Source: an uncultured Acidimicrobiales bacterium (GTDB taxonomy: Bacteria > Actinomycetota > Acidimicrobiia > Acidimicrobiales > UBA10347). Taken from it: a DNA stretch of 64,000 bases. The stretch lies in contig CALDYC010000067.1 in NCBI GenBank assembly GCA_937941245.1, positions 1-64,000 of the forward strand, written 5' to 3'. This document shows, piece by piece, positions 49,501 to 57,832 of this stretch. The position numbers and the translations under genes were made by a program. The notes under the pieces are model-generated. The model was not told where the DNA came from. It made no database searches and saw only the letters and a list, made by a program, of their open reading frames with translations. Numbering within the stretch: position 1 is the first letter of the stretch; every line of letters begins with the position of its first letter.

Positions 49501-50872
49501 TCTCGGCGACGATCTGCTGGGCGAGAATATCGAGCGGAGCGATTGGTGGGATGATGGCGTCGAGACGTCCGCCGCGAACAGCGGACATGAGCGAAGCGCA
49601 CTCGACGAGCTCGTCTCGACTGAGCGGGAAAAGGCGACCTTTGGGAGTGCCAAAGCGGGTGTGGCCAGAGCGCCCGACCCGCTGAAGGAACGTGGCGATA
49701 CTGCGGGGAGAGCCGATCTGGCAGACGAGTTCGATTGGCCCGATGTCGATACCGAGTTCGAGCGAAGCCGTTGCAACGAGTGCCTTGAACTCGCCAGCGC
49801 GGAGCTTGCGTTCGACCCGCTCTCGACGGGTCTTCGAAAGCGAGCCGTGGTGGGCAGCGACCTTGTCGTCGCCGATCCGTTCGGCGAGTTGATGGGCGAT
49901 CCGTTCGGCGAGTCGCCGAGTGTTGACGAACACGAGCGTGGTCTGATGCTGTTCGATCATCTCGGTGATCTCATCGAGCATTTCGCTGATCTGTTCGGCA
50001 GGTGCCAGTGCTTCGGGCTCACCGTTGGGAAGCACAAGTTCAAGGTCGAGCGTGCGTTGGTGGCCGGTGTCAACCACGGTGCAATCAGGCGAACCGTCAG
50101 CCTTGACCGGGCCGGTGCCGACCAACAGGCGTGCAACGGTCTCGATCGGCCGTTGGGTCGCTGACAGGCCAATGCGAACCGGACGTTCGGCACAGATGTG
50201 TTCGAGCCGTTCGATGGTGACGGCGAGGTGTGACCCTCGCTTGTCACGGGCGACTGCGTGGATCTCATCAATGATGACGGTGCGGACCGTTCGCAGCGCA
50301 TCTCGGCTGCGTTCGGCGGTGACCATGAGATAGAGCGACTCAGGAGTGGTGACGATGAACTGGGGAGGTTTGCGCACCATTGAGCTGCGCTGTGAGCTGG
50401 TGGTGTCGCCGCTGCGCACGCCGACCCGTAGTGACGGCGGGGCGTAGCCAAGTTCGGTGGCGATGGTTGCGATCTCGTCGAGGGGCCGAACCAGGTTCTC
50501 GCTGATGTCGACGGCTAAGGCCTTGAGCGGTGAGACGTACATGACCTGGGCGGTGTTTTCGAGCAGCTGTCCAGCGTCATGGCGTTTGTAGAGATCGTCG
50601 ATTGCGACGAGGAACGCGGACAGCGTTTTGCCTGAACCAGTGGGTGCAGCGACGAGCGTGTCATTGCCTGCGGCGATCGATGGCCAGGCCTGGCGCTGCG
50701 GGTCGGTTGGTCCGTGCGGGAAGGTACGGGTGAACCACGTGCGAACCGCGGGGTGAAAGCTGGCCAGGTCCGGGTCGCACGTAGCCGCGGGAGCAGCGAA
50801 TGGCAGGGGGATAGGACCCGCTGCAAGAGCCGGTGTCGCAGGGCTTGTGGGAGGAAGCTCAGTCAGTGCCAT
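46508..50872 (-). CDS. lhr: Large superfamily 2 helicase Lhr
   Basis: ATP-dependent 3'-5' DNA/RNA-DNA helicase linked to DNA repair. The 1454-residue protein has Walker A APTGSGKTLSAFL, motif II DEIHAV, motif III GLSATQRP, motif IV-VI (VFVNTRRLAERIAHQL, TASLELGIDIG, QRVGRSGH), winged-helix, and the long Lhr C-terminal domain (RWRWNLNRSLTVLRFKGGRK). ATG 50872 begins MALTELPPTSP; the 90 codons upstream in frame are not protein-like. Convergent with gatB. Confidence 0.95.
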   Translation of the reverse strand: MALTELPPTSPATPALAAGPIPLPFAAPAATCDPDLASFHPAVRTWFTRTFPHGPTDPQRQAWPSIAAGNDTLVAAPTGSGKTLSAFLVAIDDLYKRHDAGQLLENTAQVMYVSPLKALAVDISENLVRPLDEIATIATELGYAPPSLRVGVRSGDTTSSQRSSMVRKPPQFIVTTPESLYLMVTAERSRDALRTVRTVIIDEIHAVARDKRGSHLAVTIERLEHICAERPVRIGLSATQRPIETVARLLVGTGPVKADGSPDCTVVDTGHQRTLDLELVLPNGEPEALAPAEQISEMLDEITEMIEQHQTTLVFVNTRRLAERIAHQLAERIGDDKVAAHHGSLSKTRRERVERKLRAGEFKALVATASLELGIDIGPIELVCQIGSPRSIATFLQRVGRSGHTRFGTPKGRLFPLSRDELVECASLMSAVRGGRLDAIIPPIAPLDILAQQIVAETAAERWDVDELFALMRRAMPYRDLSREVFDEVLDFVTKGIVTGRGPKGAYVHHDQVNNEVEGRRGARLAALTSGGAIPEIADYRVVADPDDLFVGTVNEDWATESLPGDIFLLGTHSWQIRRIEPGVVRVVDAGGKPPTVPFWLGEAPARTAELSEEVSQLRAEVQARLETDVPAAARAWVRDACGIDALAAETIVAYLAASLAVLGDLPTTDRLVIERFFDQTGGMQLVVHSPFGGRINRAFGLALRKKFCVNFDFELQAAANDDAVVLSLGPQHSFALDEVQNYLKKEQVPQTLVQAVLVPPSPMFISRWRWNLNRSLTVLRFKGGRKNPPPIQRMEADDVMAAAFPSAAGCQEHINGPIEIPDHPIVRQTMYDTLHEAMDVDGLCDLVERLENGTLHVTCVDTVEPSPLAHELLVGPPYTFLDDAEAIDRRTRAVPLRRGIPVDLTEIGGVDTSAIDQVRAEAAPDVRTSDELHDLLSDLVRCQPAPQWQGLFDTLLERKRVVVLGDGSWATTELAESAASIGSDTTAGENAIVAMVRGHLSITGPVTTEALARRCGTDTSRVAIALVALEGTGFAIRGTWSPRDGNDTEWCARQLLARIHIYSQKQRRRQIEPATAQQYMRFLLDWHRLGPETHVRGRAGLLAVLEQLQGFEIPAGAWEQVLAGRVADYQPAWLDEMCLSGEVVWGRLSPRAEPTDPTQRLTPSRATPITLTLRGDFPWLLAAGRHAHAAPTPTDGHVATIIEALASRGAQFHTELVEALGLDATQTERALWNAVGMGLVTADSFNAVRTLLNGRASQPKRHTLGNRGLRRGAAGHTRSEGRWALLPAPLEVESTEELAEAVAEQLLARWGVVFRDVALTETLALPWREILWAFRRLEARGLIRGGRFVTGFGGEQYASVDAIRSLRATRKSSRSDQRHRATVMAVDPCNLTGIVLPGERVRSAGSGSLRFVNGLAETGDGLDSINDQAIPEHSATTIEADNVSVQPELSPLT

Positions 50873-50966
50873 AGGACCTGCCTGCGAACCTAGTGCAGCG
50901 GTGTGACAGACCCGCCGCGAAGTGGCTGGTGTTGGCAAATGGCTGTCGGGAGCTCCGGCGATCGCT

Positions 50967-51755
50967 TCAGCGCTTTGTGGCCACGAACAGGCCTTCGGTG
51001 AGGACAAACGCTGCCGACGAACGATCACTGTCAAGTGACGGTCGCAGCCACGCTGCAGCCGCTGGGGGAGCGGTGCGAAGATCGTGCAACAACTGCACCC
51101 GCACCGCTTCGTCGACCGACATATTGCCCGCCCAGGGCTCAAACATCATCTGCTTGCCGATCGTTTCGGCCGCGACGATGTCAAATCCAGCACCATCGAT
51201 CAGTTCCAGCCATTCGCTGATCGGCAGGCATCGCAGATGGCTGAGGTCGCGGCGGCGCTCAAAATCATCACACCAGCGAGCAGCGTCGGCGTCTTCGGGA
51301 GCGACATTGTCCACGAGCGCAAAGGTCCCGCCGGCAACAAGGACCCGTGCTGCTTCGCCAACAAAGCCGCCAGGGTCGGAGAAGTGATGCGGAGCAATGC
51401 GACAGGTCACGAGGTCGAAGCTCGCGTCGTCGAACGGAAGATCATGGGCGTCGGCTTCTTCGAAGCGAACATTGTCGATGCCGCGTTCCACGGCAAGATC
51501 GGCCGCAACCTGAACCATTTCCGGGGTCACGTCTGACGAAACTACCGAGCTGACGTGCGGGGCGATTGCGAACGCGGTGTGCCCAGCGGCACTAGCGATA
51601 TCGAGTGCATGCCAATCAGCCTGCGGACTGACCATCTCGACGATCCGCCCCAAGCTGGCTCCCTTGGCATGCACCGTTGATGCTGCGTAGTTGGCAGCGT
51701 TGGGCCCGAACTGGGCAATCGAGCGTGCGAGCTGGCCTTCGGCATCGTTGGTCAT
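50967..51755 (-). CDS. Class I SAM-dependent methyltransferase (UbiE-like)
   Basis: The 262-residue protein has the SAM-binding motif HALDIASAAGHTAFAIA, SSDVTPEMVQVA, FEEADAHDLPFDDASFDLVTCRIAPHHF and a GGTFALVDNVAPED strand. This pattern is typical of the small-molecule methyltransferase branch (methyltransferase type 11). Substrate unknown. ATG 51755, with a TAAGGT box seven bases upstream. Divergent from kynA with a 30-base gap. Confidence 0.92.
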   Translation of the reverse strand: MTNDAEGQLARSIAQFGPNAANYAASTVHAKGASLGRIVEMVSPQADWHALDIASAAGHTAFAIAPHVSSVVSSDVTPEMVQVAADLAVERGIDNVRFEEADAHDLPFDDASFDLVTCRIAPHHFSDPGGFVGEAARVLVAGGTFALVDNVAPEDADAARWCDDFERRRDLSHLRCLPISEWLELIDGAGFDIVAAETIGKQMMFEPWAGNMSVDEAVRVQLLHDLRTAPPAAAAWLRPSLDSDRSSAAFVLTEGLFVATKR

Positions 51756-51762
51756 GCCGGCG

Positions 51763-51768
51763 ACCTTA
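51763..51768 (-). promoter_or_regulatory. TANNNT -10 box (TAAGGT), leaderless
   Basis: On the minus strand TAAGGT ends seven bases before ATG 51755. It lies only six bases from the opposing kynA box. Confidence 0.6.
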
Positions 51769-51774
51769 CGGGCC

Positions 51775-51780
51775 TACGAT
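51775..51780 (+). promoter_or_regulatory. TANNNT -10 box (TACGAT) for kynA, leaderless
   Basis: TACGAT ends five bases before GTG 51786 and eight before GTG 51789, either of which could be the first codon. Confidence 0.58.
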
Positions 51781-51785
51781 CGGCA

Positions 51786-52568
51786 GTGGTGACAACCTAT
51801 GGCCAGTACCTCAAGATCGACGAACTACTTAGCCTGCAACAACCGCGCAGTGAGCCGGAGGAGCACGATGAAACCCTGTTCATCGTCATCCATCAGGTGT
51901 ATGAGCTGTGGTTCAAACAGGTGTTACACGAGCTGGATCGGTTCGGCCGTCACCTCGATGGCGATGCGCTTGCGCGAGGGGGCCATCAGCTCAGACGGGT
52001 GCGTCGGATCTTCGCCACGTTGATCAGTCAAATCAGCATTCTCGAGACCATGACCCCACTCGAGTTCATGTCGTTCCGGGCCTTCCTTGACGAAAGCAGC
52101 GGATTCCAATCAGCGCAGTTCCGCGAACTCGAATGCTTGCTCGGTATCACTGACACCTTCGAGCTGGAGTGGTTCGAATCAAACCCGGGTGAGCATGCAC
52201 GACTGTCGCGGCGTATCGCCGAGCCGACCCTGTGGGACAGCTTCGTCGGGTACCTGCATCGCAACGGTCACCCCATGCCATTGTCGGCGACCGACCGCGA
52301 CCCGACTGCCGCCGTCGTTCCGGATCCTGCGGTTCAGGCCGTCATCGCCGGGGCATACCGAGATGACGTCAGACTGCGCAGTCTGTGCGAGGCCATGGTC
52401 GACCTCGATGAGTCGCTGCAACAGTGGCGTTATCGCCACATGATGATGGTGCAACGCACGATTGGTGTCCGTCCCGGAACCGGCGGCAGCTCAGGTGTTG
52501 ACTACCTCAAGGGCACGTTGTTCCGCCAGTGCTTTCCCGACCTGTGGCAGGTTCGCGCACTCTTCTAG
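51786..52568 (+). CDS. kynA: Tryptophan 2,3-dioxygenase
   Basis: Haem dioxygenase that opens the indole ring to N-formylkynurenine. The 260-residue protein shows TTYGQYLKIDELLSLQ, HDETLFIVIHQVYELWFKQVLHELD, the substrate-binding SFRAFLDESSGFQSAQFRELE, the axial His in WRYRHMMMVQRTIG, and GTGGSSGVDYLKGTL. Two GTG codons (51786, 51789) compete for start. kynU or other kynurenine genes are not adjacent. Confidence 0.95.
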   Translation: MVTTYGQYLKIDELLSLQQPRSEPEEHDETLFIVIHQVYELWFKQVLHELDRFGRHLDGDALARGGHQLRRVRRIFATLISQISILETMTPLEFMSFRAFLDESSGFQSAQFRELECLLGITDTFELEWFESNPGEHARLSRRIAEPTLWDSFVGYLHRNGHPMPLSATDRDPTAAVVPDPAVQAVIAGAYRDDVRLRSLCEAMVDLDESLQQWRYRHMMMVQRTIGVRPGTGGSSGVDYLKGTLFRQCFPDLWQVRALF

Positions 52569-52614
52569 GTGTCGCGGTTCTCGGCCCGCGATCGGTCGCG
52601 TAACGGTCGTCGAG

Positions 52615-53568
52615 TCAGTAACCGCGTGCGACGTCAACCGGGCCGAGTAGGTCTTGGCCCGATCGGTACCGTTCGACGTTCAGTCGAACCCGCTCAGCGA
52701 GGAGCACCAGACCCATCTCGGGTGTGTTGCCGACGTGAGGTGTGATCAGTGCGTTCCCGCGGCCCCAAAGCGTGTGACCGTCCGGGAGCGGTTCAGGATC
52801 GGTGACATCGAGTGCGGCACCGCCGATGCCCGACCGATCCAAACAAGACACGAGAGCGTCAGTATCGATGTGCCCGCCGCGGGCCACATTCACGATCCAC
52901 GAGGTTGGCTTCATTAGCGCAAACTCGGCGGCTCCGATGATTCCAACCGTCTCGGGGGTCAACGCGAGAGCCAACACGACGGCGTCCGCGTCGGGAAGGA
53001 CTTCGTGCAGGTCGTCGATCGGCCGGGTAGCGGTAGCACCCGCAACGTCGCCGGTCGACTTCCGAAGCACCGTTGTGGTGCAGCCAAACGGTGCAAGCAG
53101 TGCAAGCAACGATTCGGTGATGCCACCGCCGCCGAGGATGACCACATGGGATCCGCATAGGTTCTGACCAACTGGACCGGTCCACGTTCGAGCTTGGGAG
53201 TAGCTGACGAGATTCCGGAAACCCGCGAGCAACATGGCCAACGCGGCCTCGGCAACCGGCGGTGCATAGACGCCCTTGCCGCACGTCCAACGCCGGCCGG
53301 TGTCGAACATGTCGACGAACGGCTCGACCCCGGCAAAGGGGAGTTGTACCCAGTCGATGCCATCGTGCAGATAGCTCGGCAGCTGGTCGGCTTGGCTCTG
53401 GTCGGCCCACACCAGGGCCGTGGCTTCGGCGGCAGGCACGACACGCCCACCGCCGGCCACGACGGCGCGAGCAAGCGCATTGGTCCGCCAGCAAGACGGC
53501 TCGACCGCAATCAGTGGCTCAGCAGCAGATCCGTCGGGTACGAAGGCATTGGACGGGTCAACAGTCAC
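52615..53568 (-). CDS. D-isomer-specific 2-hydroxyacid dehydrogenase
   Basis: NAD-dependent dehydrogenase, 317 residues from GTG 53568. It has the Rossmann motif [21 protein letters not shown], the catalytic Arg region [14 protein letters not shown], the Glu of [12 protein letters not shown], and the catalytic His in [11 protein letters not shown]. The first 100 residues are reduced relative to most family members. A TACGCT box seven bases upstream supports this start; longer in-frame sequence is not protein-like. Substrate unknown. Confidence 0.9.
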   Translation of the reverse strand: MTVDPSNAFVPDGSAAEPLIAVEPSCWRTNALARAVVAGGGRVVPAAEATALVWADQSQADQLPSYLHDGIDWVQLPFAGVEPFVDMFDTGRRWTCGKGVYAPPVAEAALAMLLAGFRNLVSYSQARTWTGPVGQNLCGSHVVILGGGGITESLLALLAPFGCTTTVLRKSTGDVAGATATRPIDDLHEVLPDADAVVLALALTPETVGIIGAAEFALMKPTSWIVNVARGGHIDTDALVSCLDRSGIGGAALDVTDPEPLPDGHTLWGRGNALITPHVGNTPEMGLVLLAERVRLNVERYRSGQDLLGPVDVARGY

Positions 53569-53575
53569 GAAGTCG

Positions 53576-53581
53576 AGCGTA
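53576..53581 (-). promoter_or_regulatory. TANNNT -10 box (TACGCT), leaderless
   Basis: On the minus strand TACGCT ends seven bases before GTG 53568, supporting that start over longer alternatives. Confidence 0.58.
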
Positions 53582-53617
53582 AGGGAAAGGTTCCCCGGCT
53601 GGCCGCAACGGTGCCGG

Positions 53618-53623
53618 TAGAAT
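53618..53623 (+). promoter_or_regulatory. Candidate -10 box (TAGAAT) for guaA
   Basis: TAGAAT lies 107 bases before the guaA ATG in the 162-base gap after the divergent dehydrogenase. A start here would give a leader of about 100 bases containing a 31-codon ORF. No clear -35. Confidence 0.35.
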
Positions 53624-53730
53624 CTTTGCTTGAACTGCATGATCTTTCGCCCGCCGACTCTGTACGCGTTGCTACCGACTCTGCGCACCTTGGCGCTCGT
53701 TGCACCGGGTTGCTGCAATCGGCCACGCCC

Positions 53731-55281
53731 ATGAGCGCTTCAGTACACGCCGCGGCAGCGACGCCGGATCAGCCGGTACTCGTCGTCGACTTCGGTGCAC
53801 AATACGCACAGCTGATTGCGCGCCGGGTACGCGAAGCGAACGTCTACAGCGAGATCGTGGCCCCCGACCTCAGTGCCAGCGAATATGCCGCACTGTCGCC
53901 CGCTGGCATCATCTTCAGCGGTGGCCCAGCTTCGGTCAACGTCGATGGTGCCCCGGCGATCGACCCGGGCGTCTACGAGCTTGGCGTGCCGATTCTTGGC
54001 ATTTGCTACGGAGCGCAGCTGATCGCCAGTCAACTGGGCGGCACGGTGACCCGCTTCGAAGCGGGTGAGTACGGGCGAACCGACATGACCGTTGCCGGTG
54101 GCGACCTCCTCGAAGGTCTGCCGCGTTCCCAGTCCGTCTGGATGAGTCATTTCGATTGCATTAGCGACGTACCCGAAGGCTTCACGGTCACGGCGTCGAC
54201 CGAACATGCACCCGTCGCCGCATTTGAGAGCGATGGGGTGTGCGGCGTGCAATATCACCCCGAGGTGTCGCACACACCGCACGGCCAAGCCGTGATCGAA
54301 CGGTGGCTTGACCGGTCAGGAATCACTCGCACGTGGACCATGGCCAACATCATCGACGAACAGGTCGCGGCGATTCGCGAGCAGGTCGGAAGCGGACGGG
54401 CGATCTGCGGGCTCAGCGGCGGGGTCGACTCAGCAGTCGCCGCCGCGTTGGTACACAAGGCGATCGGTCCACAGCTCACCTGCGTGTATGTGGACACGGG
54501 CCTTATGCGCAAGAACGAAAGTGATCAGGTCGTCGAGACCTTCCAGAAAACCCAAGGCATCGAGTTGATTCATGTGCAGGCCGCAGATGACTTCTTCGTC
54601 AAGCTGGCCGGACTGACCGAACCCGAATCCAAACGCAAAGCGATTGGCGAGACGTTCATTCGGGTCTTCGAGCGGGCCTCGGCCGGCATCGACGATGCAC
54701 ATTTTTTGGTGCAGGGCACGCTCTACCCCGACATCGTTGAATCAGGCGGCAAGCACGCGTCGACGATCAAGAGCCACCACAACGTCGGCGGACTTCCCGA
54801 CGACATGACGTTCGCGTTGGTCGAACCACTGCGAGCTTTGTTTAAAGATGAAGTCCGCAAAGTGGGCACCGAACTTGGCTTGCCCGATGAGATCGTCTGG
54901 CGTCAACCGTTCCCCGGACCCGGACTTGGGGTCCGCATCATTGGCGAGGTAACTCCTGACAAGGTCGCGGTGCTGCAAGAAGCCGACCACATTGTCCGAG
55001 AGGTCCTGCGAGACGCGGGGCTTGAGCGTGAGATCTTTCAGTCATTCGCCGTGCTACCGGATATCCGCAGCGTTGGGGTGATGGGAGATGAGCGAACCTA
55101 TGGCTATCCGATCATCGTGCGAGCGGTTACGAGCGAAGATGTGATGACTGCGGACTGGGCCCGAATCCCGTATGACGTACTCGAGACGATCTCGAGTCGG
55201 GTGATCAACGAAGTCGACGGGGTGAACCGGGTTGGCTACGACATCACCTCAAAGCCCCCCGGCACGATCGAATGGGAGTGA
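53731..55281 (+). CDS. guaA: GMP synthase (glutamine-hydrolysing)
   Basis: Converts XMP to GMP. The 516-residue protein has the class I glutamine amidotransferase triad: nucleophile Cys in [10 protein letters not shown], His and Glu in QYHPEVSHT. The PP-loop ATP pyrophosphatase follows with [16 protein letters not shown], then the GMP-synthase C-terminal dimerisation domain with [16 protein letters not shown] and [18 protein letters not shown] 53731 is preferred; the longer frame upstream is not guaA-like. Works downstream of GuaB. Confidence 0.97.
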   Translation: MSASVHAAAATPDQPVLVVDFGAQYAQLIARRVREANVYSEIVAPDLSASEYAALSPAGIIFSGGPASVNVDGAPAIDPGVYELGVPILGICYGAQLIASQLGGTVTRFEAGEYGRTDMTVAGGDLLEGLPRSQSVWMSHFDCISDVPEGFTVTASTEHAPVAAFESDGVCGVQYHPEVSHTPHGQAVIERWLDRSGITRTWTMANIIDEQVAAIREQVGSGRAICGLSGGVDSAVAAALVHKAIGPQLTCVYVDTGLMRKNESDQVVETFQKTQGIELIHVQAADDFFVKLAGLTEPESKRKAIGETFIRVFERASAGIDDAHFLVQGTLYPDIVESGGKHASTIKSHHNVGGLPDDMTFALVEPLRALFKDEVRKVGTELGLPDEIVWRQPFPGPGLGVRIIGEVTPDKVAVLQEADHIVREVLRDAGLEREIFQSFAVLPDIRSVGVMGDERTYGYPIIVRAVTSEDVMTADWARIPYDVLETISSRVINEVDGVNRVGYDITSKPPGTIEWE

Positions 55282-55285
55282 CCTG

Positions 55286-55912
55286 ATGGCTGACGATCAA
55301 GGGTTGCATGACGCCATCTCCGCCGACGCGATCCCAGCCGATGTAGATGTCGTTGACGTATATGTCGAAGCCCTCGCGCTGTTTGGCAACGCGGTCCGAA
55401 GCATCGGCGATCACGAATGGGATTTGCCGACTCCGTGCCCCGAGTGGAATGTCAGGGAGCTCGTTACACACGTCGTGCTGGGCGAAGCACACTTGCCCGC
55501 AGTGCTGACCGGCGAGACCGAAACAACCCAGACTGCGTTCAGTTCGGAGATGCTTGGAACTGACCCGCTTTCAGTGTGGCGCGGGACGGCCCTTCGGGCC
55601 ATCGAAGTCGCTCGCGGCGATGGGATCGCCGCACAGGCACTGGCGTTGGACATGGGCACCGTTACCGGTCACCAGTTGCTGGCCTATCGGATCACCGACA
55701 ACGTTGTCCACACCTGGGACGTCGGCGTTGCGGTTAGTCGTCCTGAACCCGTTGACCAGCGTTTTGCCGAATGGCTGCTCGATTTCTGGCAGCCGGCCGC
55801 AGCCGATCTCAGCCAGACCGCGTTCTTTGGACCGCCGACCGAGATCGAGGCAGGCGCGTCGGCTTCGACGCGCCTGCTCGCTCTGCTCGGCAGGTCAGCC
55901 GTCGCCGGCTGA
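55286..55912 (+). CDS. TIGR03086-type protein (mycothiol/DinB-like fold)
   Basis: The 208-residue protein shows the family pattern: DVYVEALALFGNAVRSIGDHEWDLPTPCPEWNVRELVTHVVLGE (W...TPCPxWxVxxLxxHV), then AYRITDNVVHTWDVGVAV, and the His-bearing helices of the DinB-like four-helix bundle. Relatives include mycothiol-dependent maleylpyruvate isomerase. ATG 55286 follows GGGAGTG and starts five bases after the guaA stop. Substrate unknown. Confidence 0.87.
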   Translation: MADDQGLHDAISADAIPADVDVVDVYVEALALFGNAVRSIGDHEWDLPTPCPEWNVRELVTHVVLGEAHLPAVLTGETETTQTAFSSEMLGTDPLSVWRGTALRAIEVARGDGIAAQALALDMGTVTGHQLLAYRITDNVVHTWDVGVAVSRPEPVDQRFAEWLLDFWQPAAADLSQTAFFGPPTEIEAGASASTRLLALLGRSAVAG

Positions 55913-55920
55913 CCCGTCGC

Positions 55921-57696
55921 TCACTCGTCTTCGCTGGTCGCTGAATCGCCCGGCGCCGCGGCGTCTGCCCCGGCGGCGTCTTCTGCGTGTGCGTCGTCAA
56001 CTGCAGGTGTTGCCTGGTCGGACGCATCAGCAACAGCAGGCTCTGGCTCGGCGGCAGCAGCAGCCGCAGCTGCTTCGTCGGCGGCGGTTTCGCTGGCGGG
56101 ATCAGGAGCGACAGCCTGCGACATCGACAGGTCGATCGTGCGTCGCTTTTTGTCGATCTTGATGACTTTGACCCAGACCTTGTCGCCGGGAACGACGATC
56201 TCTTCAGGAGCGAACACCCGGTACTCGGCCATTTCTGAGACGTGCACCAGACCTTCGCCGCCTTCGGGAAGCTCGACAAATGCGCCGAAGTCGACCAGTC
56301 GCGAGACACTGCCTTCGAAGCGAGTGCCCTTCTTCATCGCGGTGAGAGGATCGCTGCCAGAACGCATGGAGAGCCCGAGCCGGTTCTTCGACGGTTGCAC
56401 CTTGATGACCGTGACGTCGACTTCCTGGCCGACCTTCAGGTCGCGCTGAGGGTCGCGTGCTCGGCTCCAGCCGATTTCGGATTTGTGGACCAGGCCACGA
56501 ACACCGTTGACGTCGACGAATGCGCCAAAGTCAGTGATTTGGGCAACGGTGCCCTTGAAGGCCTGACCGATTTCGATCGACGCCATGGTCGACTTTGCTT
56601 GTTGGCGTTGTGTTGCACGAAGCGAGGCCTTGCGGCTAACGATCAACCGAGCCTTGTTGCGGTCAGCCTCGACGACGCGAACATCGAACGTCTGGCCGAT
56701 GAGCGGCGTGAGGTCGTTGACAGTTTGCAGATCTGCAAGCGATGCAGGCATGAAGCCGCGCAGTCCACCGACGTCGAGCGACAGGCCGCCCTTGACGGTT
56801 TCGGTCACCGTTGCCGACAGGTCGGACTTATCTTTGGCTGCTGCTTCGGCTGCTTCCCAGCCGCGTTTTTGTTGGGCCCAGAGGCGGCTGAGAGTGATGC
56901 GCTTTTTGACGTCGGCGCGAGCCAGCACTGCAGCTTCGACGGTGTCGCCGGTCTTGACGACAGAGGTGAGGTCGACCTGTTCGCCTGAGTCCCAGTGGCG
57001 GTCACTGATGACACCGACCTTGCCGTCACCAAGATCCACCTCGGCCTCGCGCTTGGAGACCGTGAGGACAGTACCGGGGATGATTTCGCCGCTTTCGAAG
57101 CCGCCGAGGTTCGGTGGGCCGAGGATGGCACCGGCGTCCGGCAGGCCCAGACCAGCATCAGGGTCGGTGTCGACAGCAGTGGCATCGGGCGCGGCTGCGG
57201 CCGCGGCCGCAGCGGTAGCTGGCGAATCACCGACCGATGGTGTCGGAGTATTCGTCGGTGCAGGCGTCGGTGCAGGCGCGACCGCATCGGCTTCGACGTC
57301 GGCTGCGGCTTCGGTAGCTACGGCCTGGGATCCGGCATCGACAGCGTCGGCTGCGGCGTCGGATCCGGCATCGACAGGGTCAGCAGCGGCGTCGGCCACG
57401 GCTGCAACGTCGGCTTCTGCTAGTTCGGCTGGTGGCTCAGGTGCCGGTGCCGGTTCTGGCGCGGATGGGGGTGCAGGTGCATCGGCAAGAGCCTGGGCAG
57501 CTGCGGTGTCGGGTGCTTCGGCAGCGGTACCGGCTGCTGGAGCCTGAGATTCTGCGTTGGTCACGGTGTCGTGCGTGGTGGATTCGGGAGCTGCCTCGGT
57601 TGCCGGTGCAGGCTCGGATGTGGATTCGACGACGGTGCTGTCGTCGGTCGATTCGCCGGTTGGCGTCTCGTCGGTGTTTTCGTTGGTGTCAGTCAT
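55921..57696 (-). CDS. rpsA: Ribosomal protein S1-like protein with long acidic/low-complexity ends
   Basis: Four S1 RNA-binding repeats occupy about residues 200-530 (PGTVLTVSKREAEVDLGDGKVG; ATVTETVKGGLSLDVGGLRGF; GTVAQITDFGAFVDVNGVRGLVHKSEIG; GSVSRLVDFGAFVELPEGGEGLVHVSE). This is the actinobacterial S1 domain count. The first 200 residues are Ala/Pro/Glu/Asp-rich disordered sequence and the last 60 are also acidic Ala-rich. The total is 591 residues against roughly 480 for mycobacterial S1. ATG 57696. Confidence 0.92.
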   Translation of the reverse strand: MTDTNENTDETPTGESTDDSTVVESTSEPAPATEAAPESTTHDTVTNAESQAPAAGTAAEAPDTAAAQALADAPAPPSAPEPAPAPEPPAELAEADVAAVADAAADPVDAGSDAAADAVDAGSQAVATEAAADVEADAVAPAPTPAPTNTPTPSVGDSPATAAAAAAAAPDATAVDTDPDAGLGLPDAGAILGPPNLGGFESGEIIPGTVLTVSKREAEVDLGDGKVGVISDRHWDSGEQVDLTSVVKTGDTVEAAVLARADVKKRITLSRLWAQQKRGWEAAEAAAKDKSDLSATVTETVKGGLSLDVGGLRGFMPASLADLQTVNDLTPLIGQTFDVRVVEADRNKARLIVSRKASLRATQRQQAKSTMASIEIGQAFKGTVAQITDFGAFVDVNGVRGLVHKSEIGWSRARDPQRDLKVGQEVDVTVIKVQPSKNRLGLSMRSGSDPLTAMKKGTRFEGSVSRLVDFGAFVELPEGGEGLVHVSEMAEYRVFAPEEIVVPGDKVWVKVIKIDKKRRTIDLSMSQAVAPDPASETAADEAAAAAAAAEPEPAVADASDQATPAVDDAHAEDAAGADAAAPGDSATSEDE

Positions 57697-57832
57697 TGTC
57701 CCAGTTGGTCCAAAGTGAGTAAGGAAGCCTCCATGGTGCCATCACTTCGGGCGCGATCGGACATCGTTTTGGCTGATCGGGCCGATGGATACACGCCAGG
57801 CAATCCGATCGCATGTGCGTTGCTCGACGAGA

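Noticed and set aside
57060-57690. Repetitive-looking GC-rich stretch as a repeat element
   Set aside because: It is the coding sequence of the Ala/Pro/Glu-rich N-terminus of the S1-like protein. No exact tandem period was seen.
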